From contig NZ_AHCF03000003.1 of the NCBI RefSeq assembly GCF_000238275.3, positions 1 through 64,000 on the forward strand: DNA of 64,000 nt, read 5' to 3'. Shown piece after piece: positions 1 through 10,250 of this stretch (its first letter is position 1; the number at the start of each line of letters is the position of its first letter). Under the pieces are notes generated by a model. That model saw nothing but the letters and a program-made list of their open reading frames with translations. It was not told the origin of the DNA and searched no databases. Source of the stretch: Pseudoalteromonas undina. Its GTDB lineage: Bacteria; Pseudomonadota; Gammaproteobacteria; Enterobacterales; Alteromonadaceae. Position numbers and translations under genes: made by a program.

Positions 1-6
1 CTGTTT

Positions 7-1503
7 ATGTCATTACTACTAACGCCACCTAAGTGCGAGCAATTGACCTATTTGTCAAAACAAATAAAAGGGTATGAAGAACAAGCAGTCCATGCTACCG
101 GCGCAGACCTTTACACGCTGATGCAGCGTGCCGCGGAGGCTGTTTTTTGCTGTTGGAAAACCTTTAATGCAAAACAAACGTTAGTTATTACAGGTAATGG
201 AAATAATGCTGGAGATGGTTATGAGGTAGCTCGGTTAATCAAACAAGCAGATCGGCATGTAGTTGTTTGCGCGATTAATCCGAATAAAGCCTTATCCGGA
301 GATGCAGCAAAAGCACAAAAGCAATGGATTGATTCCGGTGGTGAAATTTGTAACTTTAGCGCTGATGCACTCGATGAGTGTGATGTGATAATTGATGCAT
401 TACTCGGTACTGGTCTTGAGAATACGGTACGCGATAATGTTGCTACTATTATTAAAGCGGTAAATGAAAGCACTAAACCTATACTGAGTATTGATGTGCC
501 GTCAGGTATTAATGCAGATACAGGCTGTCCTCAAGGAACAGCCATTATGGCCACCAAAACAATGACATTAGTTGGGATAAAGCAAGGACTCACCACGGCT
601 AAAGGAAAGCAGCATGCCGGGCAGTTGTATTTCGATGAGTTAGGTATTGGGGAGCAATTTATGAAATTAGCCACCCCTTCTGCTCAGATTATCAATATAG
701 ACAGCTTTAAACCTTTGCCTGAGCGCTCAGTGAGTAGCCATAAAGGTAGTCATGGAAAGTTATTATGTATAGGAGGAAACCACGGCTCTGCAGGAGCTAT
801 TAGATTAAGTGCTGAAAGTGGATTAAGGTCTGGTGCTGGAATGGTAAAAGTGTATACCCATGAACATGCCGTTTTACCTGTGAGCATCGGGCGACCAGAG
901 CTTATGGTAACTAGTGAACACTTGGATGATGCCCTAGCATGGTCAACGTGTGTAGTTATCGGTCCAGGTTTAGGCCAAGATGAATGGGCCCAAAAAACCT
1001 TTGAGCAGGCAATCCGTTATTGCCAGCAAAACAATATCCCTACTGTTATTGATGCAGACGCCTTAAACTTATTAGCTAAGCAATCATCTTCTCATAAATT
1101 AAATAATACCGTGCTAACGCCTCATCCTGCAGAGGCTGCACGGTTATTAAACTTAACTACCTCTGAGGTTGAGTCTGATCGTTTTTATTATGCTCGACAA
1201 TGTGCGACCAACTTCGCAGCGACCTCTATTTTAAAGGGCGCAGGTACGCTAATCGATAATACCGAGCATACTTGGATATGTGAAAATGGTAACCCTGGTT
1301 TGGCTGTAGGAGGAAGTGGTGATGTGCTTAGTGGTATAGTTGGGGCGTTAATGGCTCAAGGGTTAAATACCAGTGAGGCAGCATGTTATGGCGTTGTGTT
1401 ACATGCAAAGGCGGGTGATAGAGCCTGTGAACAATCAGGGCAAAGAGGAATGTTAGCCAGTGACTTATTTGCGCATGTAAGAGCACTGATCAATCATAAA
1501 TAG
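7..1503 (+). CDS. nnr: Bifunctional NAD(P)H-hydrate epimerase / ADP-dependent dehydratase
   Basis: Repairs damaged nicotinamide cofactors in the cytosol: the N-terminal YjeF_N domain epimerises R- and S-NAD(P)H hydrate, and the C-terminal ribokinase-like domain dehydrates the S form using ADP. The 498-residue length is normal for the fused form. Visible motifs are GNGNNAGDG (residues 63-71) in the epimerase half, and GPGLG (from residue 319), DADALNLL, LTPHPAEAARLL and GGSGD (435-439) in the dehydratase half. Only six bases precede the ATG, so the ribosome-binding site and any upstream partner (queG in Escherichia coli) cannot be judged. In E. coli tsaE follows directly; here tsaE lies 8 kb downstream. 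Confidence 0.95.
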   Translation: MSLLLTPPKCEQLTYLSKQIKGYEEQAVHATGADLYTLMQRAAEAVFCCWKTFNAKQTLVITGNGNNAGDGYEVARLIKQADRHVVVCAINPNKALSGDAAKAQKQWIDSGGEICNFSADALDECDVIIDALLGTGLENTVRDNVATIIKAVNESTKPILSIDVPSGINADTGCPQGTAIMATKTMTLVGIKQGLTTAKGKQHAGQLYFDELGIGEQFMKLATPSAQIINIDSFKPLPERSVSSHKGSHGKLLCIGGNHGSAGAIRLSAESGLRSGAGMVKVYTHEHAVLPVSIGRPELMVTSEHLDDALAWSTCVVIGPGLGQDEWAQKTFEQAIRYCQQNNIPTVIDADALNLLAKQSSSHKLNNTVLTPHPAEAARLLNLTTSEVESDRFYYARQCATNFAATSILKGAGTLIDNTEHTWICENGNPGLAVGGSGDVLSGIVGALMAQGLNTSEAACYGVVLHAKAGDRACEQSGQRGMLASDLFAHVRALINHK

Positions 1504-1506
1504 TAA

Positions 1507-1554
1507 AAGCAGCAGTGACTGGCTGTGCTAGCTAATGTCTTCGCTGCTTGTTTT
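1507..1554 (+). terminator. Possible weak terminator after nnr
   Basis: AAGCAGC and GCTGCTT (1507-1513 and 1543-1549) can pair around a long 29-base loop and are followed by GTTTT. It lies between the convergent nnr and rnk genes. The long loop makes this a weak call. Confidence 0.3.
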
Positions 1555-1559
1555 GGCTA

Positions 1560-1991
1560 CTATCTGTGAAGCTCACCAGCTCTTTCAGGCTGATAAGTAA
1601 CTTCTTTGATGGTTACTGTTACTAATCCACCGCCAGGCTTTGGCCATTCAATTTGATCTCCTTGTGAAAGGCCAAGTAATGCACTACCTACAGGGGCTAA
1701 GATTGATATTTTGTCGCCAATTGAATCAATATTTTTTGGGTAAACAAGCGTTAAAGTAAACTCTTCGCCTGTAGATTCAACAACAAAGTTCACAGTTGAA
1801 TTCATGGTTACCACGGTTGCGGGAACTTCGTGTGGCTCCACTATGTTAGCTCTACCAAGTTCTGCTTCAAGTTCTTTTTCACCCGCAAAGCTGTTTGCAG
1901 GCAACGACTCCATCAGTGCATACAACCTATCTGCATCCAGCGATGAAATGATAATTTCAGGTTTTGTATTCAACTTAATATCCTTAATCAT
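1560..1991 (-). CDS. rnk: Rnk-type nucleoside diphosphate kinase regulator (GreA/GreB-like fold)
   Basis: The 143-residue protein matches the Rnk family: a short N-terminal helical segment (about 1-50) and a C-terminal GreA/GreB-type FKBP-like domain (about 55-135) containing ILAPVGSALLGLSQGD. Rnk proteins bind RNA polymerase like Gre factors but lack the long coiled coil that enters the secondary channel; in Escherichia coli rnk influences nucleoside diphosphate kinase levels. It sits alone between nnr (convergent) and groEL, separated from groEL by a strong terminator. The family assignment is clear; its physiological role here is inferred. Confidence 0.85.
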   Translation of the reverse strand: MIKDIKLNTKPEIIISSLDADRLYALMESLPANSFAGEKELEAELGRANIVEPHEVPATVVTMNSTVNFVVESTGEEFTLTLVYPKNIDSIGDKISILAPVGSALLGLSQGDQIEWPKPGGGLVTVTIKEVTYQPERAGELHR

Positions 1992-2096
1992 GTTAAATAA
2001 AATTTACTCTGGTATAGCTTGCAGGAACTCAGTTGCATTGGAATACACTGAGTTAATTTTATTGTTGTTTAGTGAATTTATTTTATCTCTATTGCT

Positions 2097-2122
2097 AAAA
2101 ACCCAGCCGAAGCTGGGTTTTT
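2097..2122 (-). terminator. Rho-independent terminator of groESL
   Basis: ACCCAGC / GCTGGGT stem with a CGAA tetraloop, flanked by A5 on one side and T5 on the other, so it can work in both directions. It lies 27 bp beyond the groEL stop codon. Confidence 0.9.
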
Positions 2123-2148
2123 ATTTGAGCTAAGTGTTTAGGGGATGA

Positions 2149-3810
<1,662 letters not shown>

Positions 3811-3847
3811 CTAAATTCTTAAAATGTGTGTTAAACGAAAAGTAGGT

Positions 3848-4135
3848 TTAGCCTACAATGCCTAAAATATTATCTTCACGCATGATCAGGTATTCTTGAC
3901 CTTCGATCTTTTCAGTTTTTTCAACATATGAGCCAAATAACACAGTGTCACCGGCTTTCACTTCTAACGCGCGAACGTCACCGTTTTCTAAAACGCGACC
4001 ATTACCTACGGCAACAACTTCTCCACGAGTTGATTTTTCAGCTGCAGAGCCAGTTAATACAATACCGCCAGCAGACTTGGTTTCTTCTTCTAGACGCTTG
4101 ATGATTACGCGATCTTGTAAAGGACGAATGTTCAT
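3848..4135 (-). CDS. groS: 10-kDa co-chaperonin GroES
   Basis: Heptameric lid of the GroEL chamber. 95 residues, beginning [18 protein letters not shown]; the mobile-loop region (about residues 17-33, [18 protein letters not shown]) and the C-terminal [12 protein letters not shown] are typical. It is the first gene of groESL, transcribed from a heat-shock promoter about 65 bp upstream. Confidence 0.99.
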   Translation of the reverse strand: MNIRPLQDRVIIKRLEEETKSAGGIVLTGSAAEKSTRGEVVAVGNGRVLENGDVRALEVKAGDTVLFGSYVEKTEKIEGQEYLIMREDNILGIVG

Positions 4136-4198
4136 GTTTTTAGTTCTCCTAACAGTTTCTGAACAGTACAGAAAAAAGTGTATCTAATTTGCTTTCAT

Positions 4199-4228
4199 TA
4201 ATGGGGGTAGAGTGAAAAATTCCAAGAG
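4199..4228 (-). promoter_or_regulatory. Sigma-32 heat-shock promoter of groESL
   Basis: On the minus strand CTTGGA (complement of 4221-4226) and CCCCCAT (complement of 4201-4207) are separated by 13 bases. This matches the sigma-32 pattern of CTTGAA and CCCCAT with 13-17 bp spacing, and it lies upstream of groES in the right orientation. One mismatch in the -35 hexamer. Confidence 0.8.
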
Positions 4229-4244
4229 AAAAAATGATAAATTT

Positions 4245-4724
4245 TTAATCTTTTCGCTCGTATTCACCATCTATAGTATTGGGACGGTTTTCATCTTGCT
4301 CATGATGCATTGATTGATGAGGTTGTGAAAATCCTGAAGTACCTGTTTGATGCATACTAGCGCTCATTCTCACCGTTGCTTGGCTGGCAAGCCCTGCGGC
4401 TAATTTATTGCGAATAGCTGGAGTAAGAAGTAGTAGGCCAAATACATCCGTCATAATGCCGGGTGTTAATAAAAGTACACCAGCAATAATCACACAAATA
4501 CCCGTAAACAACTCTTTAGCCGGCATTTGCCCTTGAGCCATTTGCACTTGTACGTTTTGTAGTGCGCCCATTCCTTGCTGTTTCACCATTTTCGCACCCA
4601 CAATCGCGGTTAGTACCACTAAAGCGATTGTTGCGAAGCCACCTATCACGTCACTAACCTGAATTAGTAAGGCAATTTCAATAATTGGGATGATGATAAA
4701 CAGCAAAAATAAAATTCTAAACAT
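4245..4724 (-). CDS. fxsA: FxsA family inner-membrane protein
   Basis: Small polytopic membrane protein of 159 residues. Two hydrophobic segments open the protein (about 1-20 and 25-46), a further pair sits around 75-105, and a hydrophilic tail follows (rich in His, Met and Gln). The N-terminus (PIIEIALLIQVSDVIGG) is the family signature. In Escherichia coli excess FxsA relieves F-plasmid exclusion of phage T7; its normal job is unknown. It sits directly upstream of groES on the same strand, as fxsA lies near groES in enterics, but the groES promoter separates them. Confidence 0.88.
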   Translation of the reverse strand: MFRILFLLFIIIPIIEIALLIQVSDVIGGFATIALVVLTAIVGAKMVKQQGMGALQNVQVQMAQGQMPAKELFTGICVIIAGVLLLTPGIMTDVFGLLLLTPAIRNKLAAGLASQATVRMSASMHQTGTSGFSQPHQSMHHEQDENRPNTIDGEYERKD

Positions 4725-4846
4725 AAGACTCTCTAAAAAAATGACACTTATTAAGGTGCTAATGAAATATAAGTGAGGGTTGTCGGGTCTATTTTCAAGC
4801 TAATAAGAGTAAGTAATAAACTTTAATGTAAGTAAAGTTGCAGGTG

Positions 4847-4943
4847 GCGGGTCTAAATCAATTTACTGCAAAGACCCAAAATGTAGACAGAGTTCGTGTC
4901 TACACATTACACCCGCTATCAGCTACTATGGGGCTAGACCCCC
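4847..4943 (+). other. Nested inverted repeats in the cutA leader
   Basis: Several complementary segments lie just before cutA. TGTAGACA / TGTCTACA (4882-4889, 4897-4904) forms a perfect 8-bp stem. GGGTCT (4849-4854) can pair with AGACCC (4872-4877), as GCGGGT (4847-4852) with ACCCGC (4911-4916), or as GGGTCTA with TAGACCC (4935-4941). GGGG-CTAGA-CCCC (4930-4942) is a small hairpin just before the AAAGG ribosome-binding site. Another CGGGTCTA copy is at 4784-4791. Either a leader RNA with alternative folds or a dispersed palindromic repeat; the function is unknown. Confidence 0.45.
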
Positions 4944-4964
4944 GTAAACAAGTAAAGGTTCACT

Positions 4965-5285
4965 ATGACAACGCAATTTAAACTTATTTTTACCACTTGC
5001 AAAGATAACGATGAAGCCCGTTTATTAGCTATGGCGCTAATAGAAAAGAAACTAGCCGCTTGTGTAAATATTTTACCGGCCATGAGTTCTATTTACATAT
5101 GGGAAGGTGAAGTAGCCGAGGCAACTGAAGTAAAGCTACTAATTAAAACAAAGGCTGACAAAATGAACGATGTATTTTTAACCTTAAAAGATCTTCACAG
5201 CTACGAAGTACCAGAAATACAAGTTGTTGATGTGGCAACGGGTAACTTGGCTTACTTTAATTGGATGGATGAGGTGCTTCATTAA
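4965..5285 (+). CDS. cutA: Divalent-cation tolerance protein CutA
   Basis: Small trimeric cytosolic protein of the CutA1 family (106 residues). Typical motifs are CVNILPAMSSIYIWEGEV (about residues 32-49) and the C-terminal EVPEIQVVDVATGNLAYFNWM. The family was linked to copper tolerance in Escherichia coli, though part of that phenotype belongs to the neighbouring dsbD. Its stop codon overlaps the dsbD start (TAATG), so the pair is translationally coupled. AAAGG at 4955-4959 is the ribosome-binding site. Confidence 0.95.
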   Translation: MTTQFKLIFTTCKDNDEARLLAMALIEKKLAACVNILPAMSSIYIWEGEVAEATEVKLLIKTKADKMNDVFLTLKDLHSYEVPEIQVVDVATGNLAYFNWMDEVLH

Positions 5286-7090
5286 TGCGCTTTATTTTAT
5301 TTTTTTTATTAAGTGTTTTAATGGCGCCTGCTTGGGCGGCACAAAATACCCTTGATGATTTTCTCAAACCTACTCAGCATACATTTTTACCGGTCAATGA
5401 AGCGTTTGTATTTGATTTTGACCAGCAAGGCAGCACGTTATTTGTTGGTTGGGATATCGCTGATGACTATTATTTATATAAAGATAAAATAGAAATTATT
5501 GCCAAAGGTGCCAGCATTGACGTGCCTGAGTTGGGCTCTGGTGAAGTTATTGAAGATGAGTTTTTTGGTAAAACTGAAGTGTTTTTTAATTCTCTCAGTA
5601 TTATCAGCAAGCTGAGTAATGTGAGTGAAGATGGCGTTGTTAAGGTGCGTTATCAGGGCTGTGCAAAAGCAGGGCTGTGTTATCCACCTGAAATCATCAG
5701 CATTCCATTAAGTGTACTGGCAAGTGAAACTAATACTAATGAAAATACAGCAGCAAGTAGTGCATTTACGGCACTTAGCCAACCTGTAGAAAAACCTGTT
5801 ACTACAGCAACACCCGAGAAAGAGCTCACCTTTACAGAGCAGTTAGCCAGCCAAAGCTTAATGGTTAATTTAGCTATATTTTTTGCTGTGGGCGTAGGTT
5901 TGGCATTTACACCGTGTGTATTTCCGATGTTTCCTATTTTATCTAGCTTAATTGCGGGTCAAAAGAACCTGTCTACCAAAAAAGCATTTGCCCTATCATT
6001 TGTTTATATTCAAGGTATGGCGGTTACCTATGCCGCATTGGGGTTAGTGGTTGCTGCATTAGGCGGCCAAGTACAAGGTTACTTACAGCACCCATATGTA
6101 TTGATAAGTTTTAGCTTATTGTTTGTGTTGTTGGCTATGTCGATGTTCGGTTGGTACGAAATAAAGTTACCTAGCGGCATGATGAACAAGCTAACCCAAG
6201 TGAGTAACAACCAAAAAGGCGGTAACTACATTGGGGTATTCCTGATGGGGGTTTTATCAGGGCTTATTGCATCACCTTGTACCACTGCGCCTTTATCAGC
6301 CGCATTATTATTTGTGGCACAAAGCGGCGATTACTTAGTGGGTGGACTAACGCTTTATGTACTTAGCCTAGGAATGGGTTTACCGTTGTTACTCCTTGGT
6401 ACATCGGGAGGTAAGTTATTACCGAAAGCTGGCGGATGGATGGAACAAGTTAAAACCTTATTTGGTTTTATTATGTTAGTTGTGCCACTTATTTTGTTAG
6501 AGCGAATTATCGATATCGAGATAATTTTACTATTAGCAGGTCTATTAGCTATCGCCACAGCGCTTTATTTTCATCATTGGCAAAGCGCCCAAGCACAAGG
6601 TAAATTAAAAACCTTATTGTGGGTTATTGCTGTTTTATTAGTGCTTACGGGCTTTAATTTAACCAAAAATTATTTTTGGCCAACACAAAACGTGAGCTTG
6701 CAAACAACCACGCAAAGCAATGAGTTTAAGCACGTTGCTAACTTAGCCGAGTTGAAGCAAGCAGTTTCACACGCAAATAGTGAGGGTCGTATGGTAATGG
6801 TGGACTTATACGCTGACTGGTGTGTAGCGTGTAAAGAGTTTGAGCATTACACATTTCCTGACCCGCAAGTGCAAAGTGAGTTTAGCCATTATCAACTGAT
6901 TCAAATTGACTTAACCCAAAGCGATAATGAAACAATTGAGCTAATGGAAGCATATTCAGTGTTTGGTTTACCGAGTATTTTATTCTTCAATACTCAAGGT
7001 GAAGAGTTAAGTACACAACGTGTAACTGGCTTTTTAAATGCAGATGATTTTGCTAAGCACCTAGCTGCAGTGCGTGCCAGCGCTGAATAA
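5285..7090 (+). CDS. dsbD: Thiol:disulfide interchange protein DsbD
   Basis: Moves reducing power from cytosolic thioredoxin across the inner membrane to periplasmic DsbC, DsbG and CcmG. The signal peptide ends near AWA-AQ (about residue 19). The N-terminal periplasmic domain has the Cys pair in GCAKAGLCYPPE. A transmembrane domain (about 190-460) has its redox cysteines at C211 (FTPCVFP) and C332 (SPCTTAP). A C-terminal thioredoxin-like domain carries WCVAC with C513 and C516. All six redox cysteines are present and the 601-residue length is normal. Its start overlaps the cutA stop. Confidence 0.97.
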   Translation: MRFILFFLLSVLMAPAWAAQNTLDDFLKPTQHTFLPVNEAFVFDFDQQGSTLFVGWDIADDYYLYKDKIEIIAKGASIDVPELGSGEVIEDEFFGKTEVFFNSLSIISKLSNVSEDGVVKVRYQGCAKAGLCYPPEIISIPLSVLASETNTNENTAASSAFTALSQPVEKPVTTATPEKELTFTEQLASQSLMVNLAIFFAVGVGLAFTPCVFPMFPILSSLIAGQKNLSTKKAFALSFVYIQGMAVTYAALGLVVAALGGQVQGYLQHPYVLISFSLLFVLLAMSMFGWYEIKLPSGMMNKLTQVSNNQKGGNYIGVFLMGVLSGLIASPCTTAPLSAALLFVAQSGDYLVGGLTLYVLSLGMGLPLLLLGTSGGKLLPKAGGWMEQVKTLFGFIMLVVPLILLERIIDIEIILLLAGLLAIATALYFHHWQSAQAQGKLKTLLWVIAVLLVLTGFNLTKNYFWPTQNVSLQTTTQSNEFKHVANLAELKQAVSHANSEGRMVMVDLYADWCVACKEFEHYTFPDPQVQSEFSHYQLIQIDLTQSDNETIELMEAYSVFGLPSILFFNTQGEELSTQRVTGFLNADDFAKHLAAVRASAE

Positions 7091-7100
7091 CCATTCTTTA

Positions 7101-7130
7101 TGGCACAACATGATTGGTAATGTTGTGCCA
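7101..7130 (+). terminator. Hairpin after dsbD
   Basis: Perfect 11-bp stem TGGCACAACAT / ATGTTGTGCCA with an 8-base loop, 10 bp beyond the dsbD stop. No clear T tract follows (CTATTCTCCCC), so it may protect the mRNA end rather than terminate on its own. Confidence 0.45.
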
Positions 7131-7319
7131 CTATTCTCCCCTTAAGATAGTCCCCGAAATAGAGATTAGACCAGTATTTTGCTGCTATTTACTTCGAAAT
7201 CACTATAATAGTTGGTTAACGTGAGAAATTGTTGCTATCTTACTTTTTTCTGCTTACTTTTTAGAGAAAAACTAGTTGGTAACCGCTTAACTCATTACTT
7301 ATAGGATATATCGCGTATT

Positions 7320-7772
7320 ATGGCTGCAAAATTAAAGATTTTAGTTATAAATGGCCCAAATTTAAACATGCTAGGAAAGCGTGAACCTGATAAGTACGGT
7401 TCGCATTCTTTAGAGCATATTGTGAGCGAGTTAAACAGCGCTGCTAATAGTTTAGGTGTGGAGTTAACGCATTTTCAAAGTAATAGTGAACAAGCGCTCA
7501 TTGAACGCATTCATGATGCTTGGCAAGCGGTTGATTACATAATAATTAACCCTGCAGCATTTACGCACACAAGCGTCGCATTACGTGATGCATTGCTAAG
7601 CGTTGATATTCCGTTTTTTGAAGTGCACTTAAGTAATGTGCATGCACGTGAAACGTTTCGCCATCATTCTTATTTTTCTGATGTGGCGCAAGGCGTTATT
7701 TGTGGATTAGGTGCAATGGGTTATCACGCTGCTTTAAATGCAGCAGTCAGCCGATTGCAAAACTCAAACTAA
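7320..7772 (+). CDS. aroQ: Type II 3-dehydroquinate dehydratase
   Basis: Third step of the shikimate pathway, 3-dehydroquinate to 3-dehydroshikimate, in a dodecameric cytosolic enzyme. 150 residues with the signatures [18 protein letters not shown] (catalytic Arg and Tyr), [14 protein letters not shown] and [17 protein letters not shown] (catalytic His region). The AGGATAT ribosome-binding site lies 10 bp before the ATG. It leads the aroQ-accB-accC operon, a widespread arrangement in gammaproteobacteria. Confidence 0.97.
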   Translation: MAAKLKILVINGPNLNMLGKREPDKYGSHSLEHIVSELNSAANSLGVELTHFQSNSEQALIERIHDAWQAVDYIIINPAAFTHTSVALRDALLSVDIPFFEVHLSNVHARETFRHHSYFSDVAQGVICGLGAMGYHAALNAAVSRLQNSN

Positions 7773-7805
7773 ATTTAAACTAACAAACTAATAGGCGGGT
7801 CGTTT

Positions 7806-8273
7806 ATGGATATTCGCAAGATCAAAAAACTAATTGAATTAGTAGAAGAATCAGGTATTGCAGAACTAGAAATCACTGAAGGTGAAGAATCAGTACGTAT
7901 TAACCGTAATAACATGAGTGCCGGTCCTGCGTACGCGCAATTCGCACCTCAGCAATACGCCCCAGCAGCACCTGCTCCAGCAGCGACTGCACCATCAGCA
8001 CCTGCAGCCGTAGAGTCTGAAGCACCTGCAGGCCCTACAGGTCATCAAGTTAAATCACCTATGGTAGGTTCTTTTTACGCAGCAGCTTCTCCAGAAGCAC
8101 CTGCATATGTTGAAGTGGGTTCTCAGGTTAAAGTTGGCGACACGCTATGTATCGTTGAAGCAATGAAAATGATGAACCAAATTGAGTCAGATAAAGCCGG
8201 TACAGTAAAAGCTATCTTAGTAGAAAACGGCGAGCCAGTAGAATTTGATCAACCTTTATTCATCATTGAATAA
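7806..8273 (+). CDS. accB: Biotin carboxyl carrier protein of acetyl-CoA carboxylase
   Basis: Carries the biotin that shuttles carboxyl groups between the AccC and AccAD subunits in the first committed step of fatty-acid synthesis. 155 residues: an N-terminal dimerisation segment (1-35), a flexible Ala/Pro-rich linker (about 40-80) and a biotinyl domain (about 82-155) with [11 protein letters not shown], in which Lys-121 is the biotinylation site. It lies between aroQ and accC. Confidence 0.98.
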   Translation: MDIRKIKKLIELVEESGIAELEITEGEESVRINRNNMSAGPAYAQFAPQQYAPAAPAPAATAPSAPAAVESEAPAGPTGHQVKSPMVGSFYAAASPEAPAYVEVGSQVKVGDTLCIVEAMKMMNQIESDKAGTVKAILVENGEPVEFDQPLFIIE

Positions 8274-8299
8274 TAGCGCAACGTAAAAGGCCAACTCTC

Positions 8300-9640
8300 A
8301 TGTTAGATAAAGTAGTCATTGCAAACCGAGGTGAAATTGCACTTCGTATATTGCGCGCCTGCAAAGAGCTTGGGATCAAAACGGTTGCTGTGCATTCAAC
8401 GGCGGATCGCGATCTTAAGCACGTATTACTAGCAGATGAAACCATCTGTATTGGTAAACCAGCAGCAACTGAAAGTTACTTAGACATTCCACGCATTATT
8501 GCCGCAGCAGAAATTACTGATGCGGTCGCTATACACCCAGGTTATGGTTTTCTTGCTGAAAATGCAGACTTTGCCGACCAAGTTGAGCAAAGTGGCTTTG
8601 TATTTATCGGTCCTCGTGGCGATACTATTCGTCTAATGGGCGATAAAGTATCGGCAATCGAAGCGATGCGTAAAGCGGGTGTTCCTTGTGTACCTGGCTC
8701 TGATGGTCCGGTATCGGATGATAAAGAACGCAACATGCAAATTGCTAAGCGTATTGGTTACCCAGTAATTATTAAAGCAGCTGGCGGCGGCGGTGGCCGC
8801 GGTATGCGTGTTGTTCGCAACGAAGCTGAGTTAATCAATTCAATTTCGCTTACGCAACAAGAAGCAAAGCAGTTCTTTGGCAACAGCATGGTTTACATGG
8901 AGAAATTCCTTGAAAACCCACGTCACATTGAAGTACAAGTATTGGCCGACGGTCAAGGCAATGCGGTTCACTTAGGTGAGCGTGATTGTTCAATGCAGCG
9001 TCGTCACCAAAAAGTAGTTGAAGAAGCACCAGCACCAGGGATTACTGCAGAAGTACGTAAGTTCATTGGTGAGCGTTGTACTCGCGCATGTATTGAAATT
9101 GGTTATCGTGGTGCGGGTACGTTTGAGTTTTTATACGAGAACGGTGAATTTTACTTCATTGAAATGAATACCCGTATTCAGGTTGAGCACCCTGTAACTG
9201 AAATGGTTACCGGTGTTGATTTAATCAAAGAGCAGTTAAAAATTGCCGCTGGTCAGCCTTTGTCATTCACTCAAGAAGATGTGGTTATTCGTGGTCATGC
9301 TATTGAGTGTCGTATTAATGCTGAAGACCCAGAAACCTTTATTCCATCGCCAGGTAAGATCACCCGTTTTCACCCAGCTGGTGGTTTAGGTATTCGTTGG
9401 GACAGTCATATTTACGCTGACTACACCGTTCCTCCACATTACGATTCTATGATTGGTAAGCTGATCACTTACGGTGAAAACCGTGATGTCGCTATCGCCC
9501 GAGCACGTAATGCGCTTAATGAACTCGTTATCGATGGTATTAAAACCAATACGCCACTGCATAAACGTATTCTTGCAGATGAAAACTTCAAAAATGGTGG
9601 TACAAATATCCACTACCTTGAGAAGAAATTAGGACTGTAA
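8300..9640 (+). CDS. accC: Biotin carboxylase subunit of acetyl-CoA carboxylase
   Basis: ATP-grasp enzyme that carboxylates the biotin on AccB. The 446-residue length is standard. Visible are [20 protein letters not shown] at the start, the glycine-rich ATP loop [13 protein letters not shown], the catalytic [18 protein letters not shown] region, and [13 protein letters not shown]. It is 26 bp after accB and followed by a strong terminator. Confidence 0.99.
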   Translation: MLDKVVIANRGEIALRILRACKELGIKTVAVHSTADRDLKHVLLADETICIGKPAATESYLDIPRIIAAAEITDAVAIHPGYGFLAENADFADQVEQSGFVFIGPRGDTIRLMGDKVSAIEAMRKAGVPCVPGSDGPVSDDKERNMQIAKRIGYPVIIKAAGGGGGRGMRVVRNEAELINSISLTQQEAKQFFGNSMVYMEKFLENPRHIEVQVLADGQGNAVHLGERDCSMQRRHQKVVEEAPAPGITAEVRKFIGERCTRACIEIGYRGAGTFEFLYENGEFYFIEMNTRIQVEHPVTEMVTGVDLIKEQLKIAAGQPLSFTQEDVVIRGHAIECRINAEDPETFIPSPGKITRFHPAGGLGIRWDSHIYADYTVPPHYDSMIGKLITYGENRDVAIARARNALNELVIDGIKTNTPLHKRILADENFKNGGTNIHYLEKKLGL

Positions 9641-9654
9641 AGTCCATGCTAATT

Positions 9655-9680
9655 AAAAACCGGCTTAAGCCGGTTTTTTT
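9655..9680 (+). terminator. Rho-independent terminator of aroQ-accB-accC
   Basis: Perfect palindrome AAAACCGGCTTAAGCCGGTTTT followed by further T residues, 15 bp past the accC stop. Confidence 0.92.
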
Positions 9681-9722
9681 ATCTTTAAAAAAGAGGCAGT
9701 ATCACCTTAAATAAATAATCTG

Positions 9723-9730
9723 GTATGATT
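9723..9730 (+). promoter_or_regulatory. Likely -10 element for tsaE
   Basis: TGGTATGAT is close to an extended sigma-70 -10 box, about 38 bp before the chosen tsaE start. No convincing -35 was found. Translation from the in-frame ATG inside this element would overlap the promoter, one reason to choose the downstream start. Confidence 0.4.
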
Positions 9731-9766
9731 AACAAATATGCGCTTTTCGTAAATTTTGAGGTAATC

Positions 9767-10234
9767 ATGTCGTGTAGTTTTAATTTTCATTTAGTCGATG
9801 AAAATGCCACTGTTGCTATGGGTAATAAATTAGCTGCCATAATAGAGCAGGGCGCAGTTATTTATTTGCATGGTGACTTAGGGGCCGGTAAAACGACATT
9901 TACTCGCGGTATAGTGCAAGGTTTTGGTCATACAGGTAAGGTTAAAAGTCCCACCTATACACTTGTTGAACCCTACGAGCTTGTACGTGGCAATGTTTAT
10001 CATTTTGACTTATATCGATTAGGTGACCCAGAAGAGCTTGAATTTATGGGGATTCGCGATTATTTTTCAGAAACTGCAACTTGTATAGTTGAGTGGCCGG
10101 AAAAAGGCGGAGAATTTATTCCTGTTCCCGATCTAAATGCTACGCTAAGTTATGTAGGTGATGAGCGTAAAATTGTTATTAACAGTGCGAGTGAGCGTGG
10201 TGTAGCAATTGTCAAAAAACTAAATAATAGATAA
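9767..10234 (+). CDS. tsaE: tRNA threonylcarbamoyladenosine biosynthesis ATPase TsaE
   Basis: ATPase partner of the TsaBD complex that makes t6A37 on ANN-decoding tRNAs. Walker A is GDLGAGKTT (residues 36-44), followed by KSPTYTLVEPYE, the FDLYRL motif and VEWPEKG. The start at 9767 follows GAGG with correct spacing and gives 155 residues, close to E. coli TsaE; an ATG 42 bp upstream in frame lies in the -10 box. It begins the tsaE-amiB-mutL-miaA-hfq-hflX run and is separated from its usual neighbour nnr. Confidence 0.95.
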   Translation: MSCSFNFHLVDENATVAMGNKLAAIIEQGAVIYLHGDLGAGKTTFTRGIVQGFGHTGKVKSPTYTLVEPYELVRGNVYHFDLYRLGDPEELEFMGIRDYFSETATCIVEWPEKGGEFIPVPDLNATLSYVGDERKIVINSASERGVAIVKKLNNR

Positions 10235-10250
10235 TAAAATAGTTAAGGCA

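Noticed and set aside
1804..2133. 109-codon frame opposite rnk and running into the groEL terminator
   Set aside because: Overlaps the well-supported rnk gene and a terminator; composition is not protein-like.
9725..9766. Upstream start extending tsaE by 14 codons
   Set aside because: Places the start inside a -10 element; the downstream ATG has GAGG and family-typical length.
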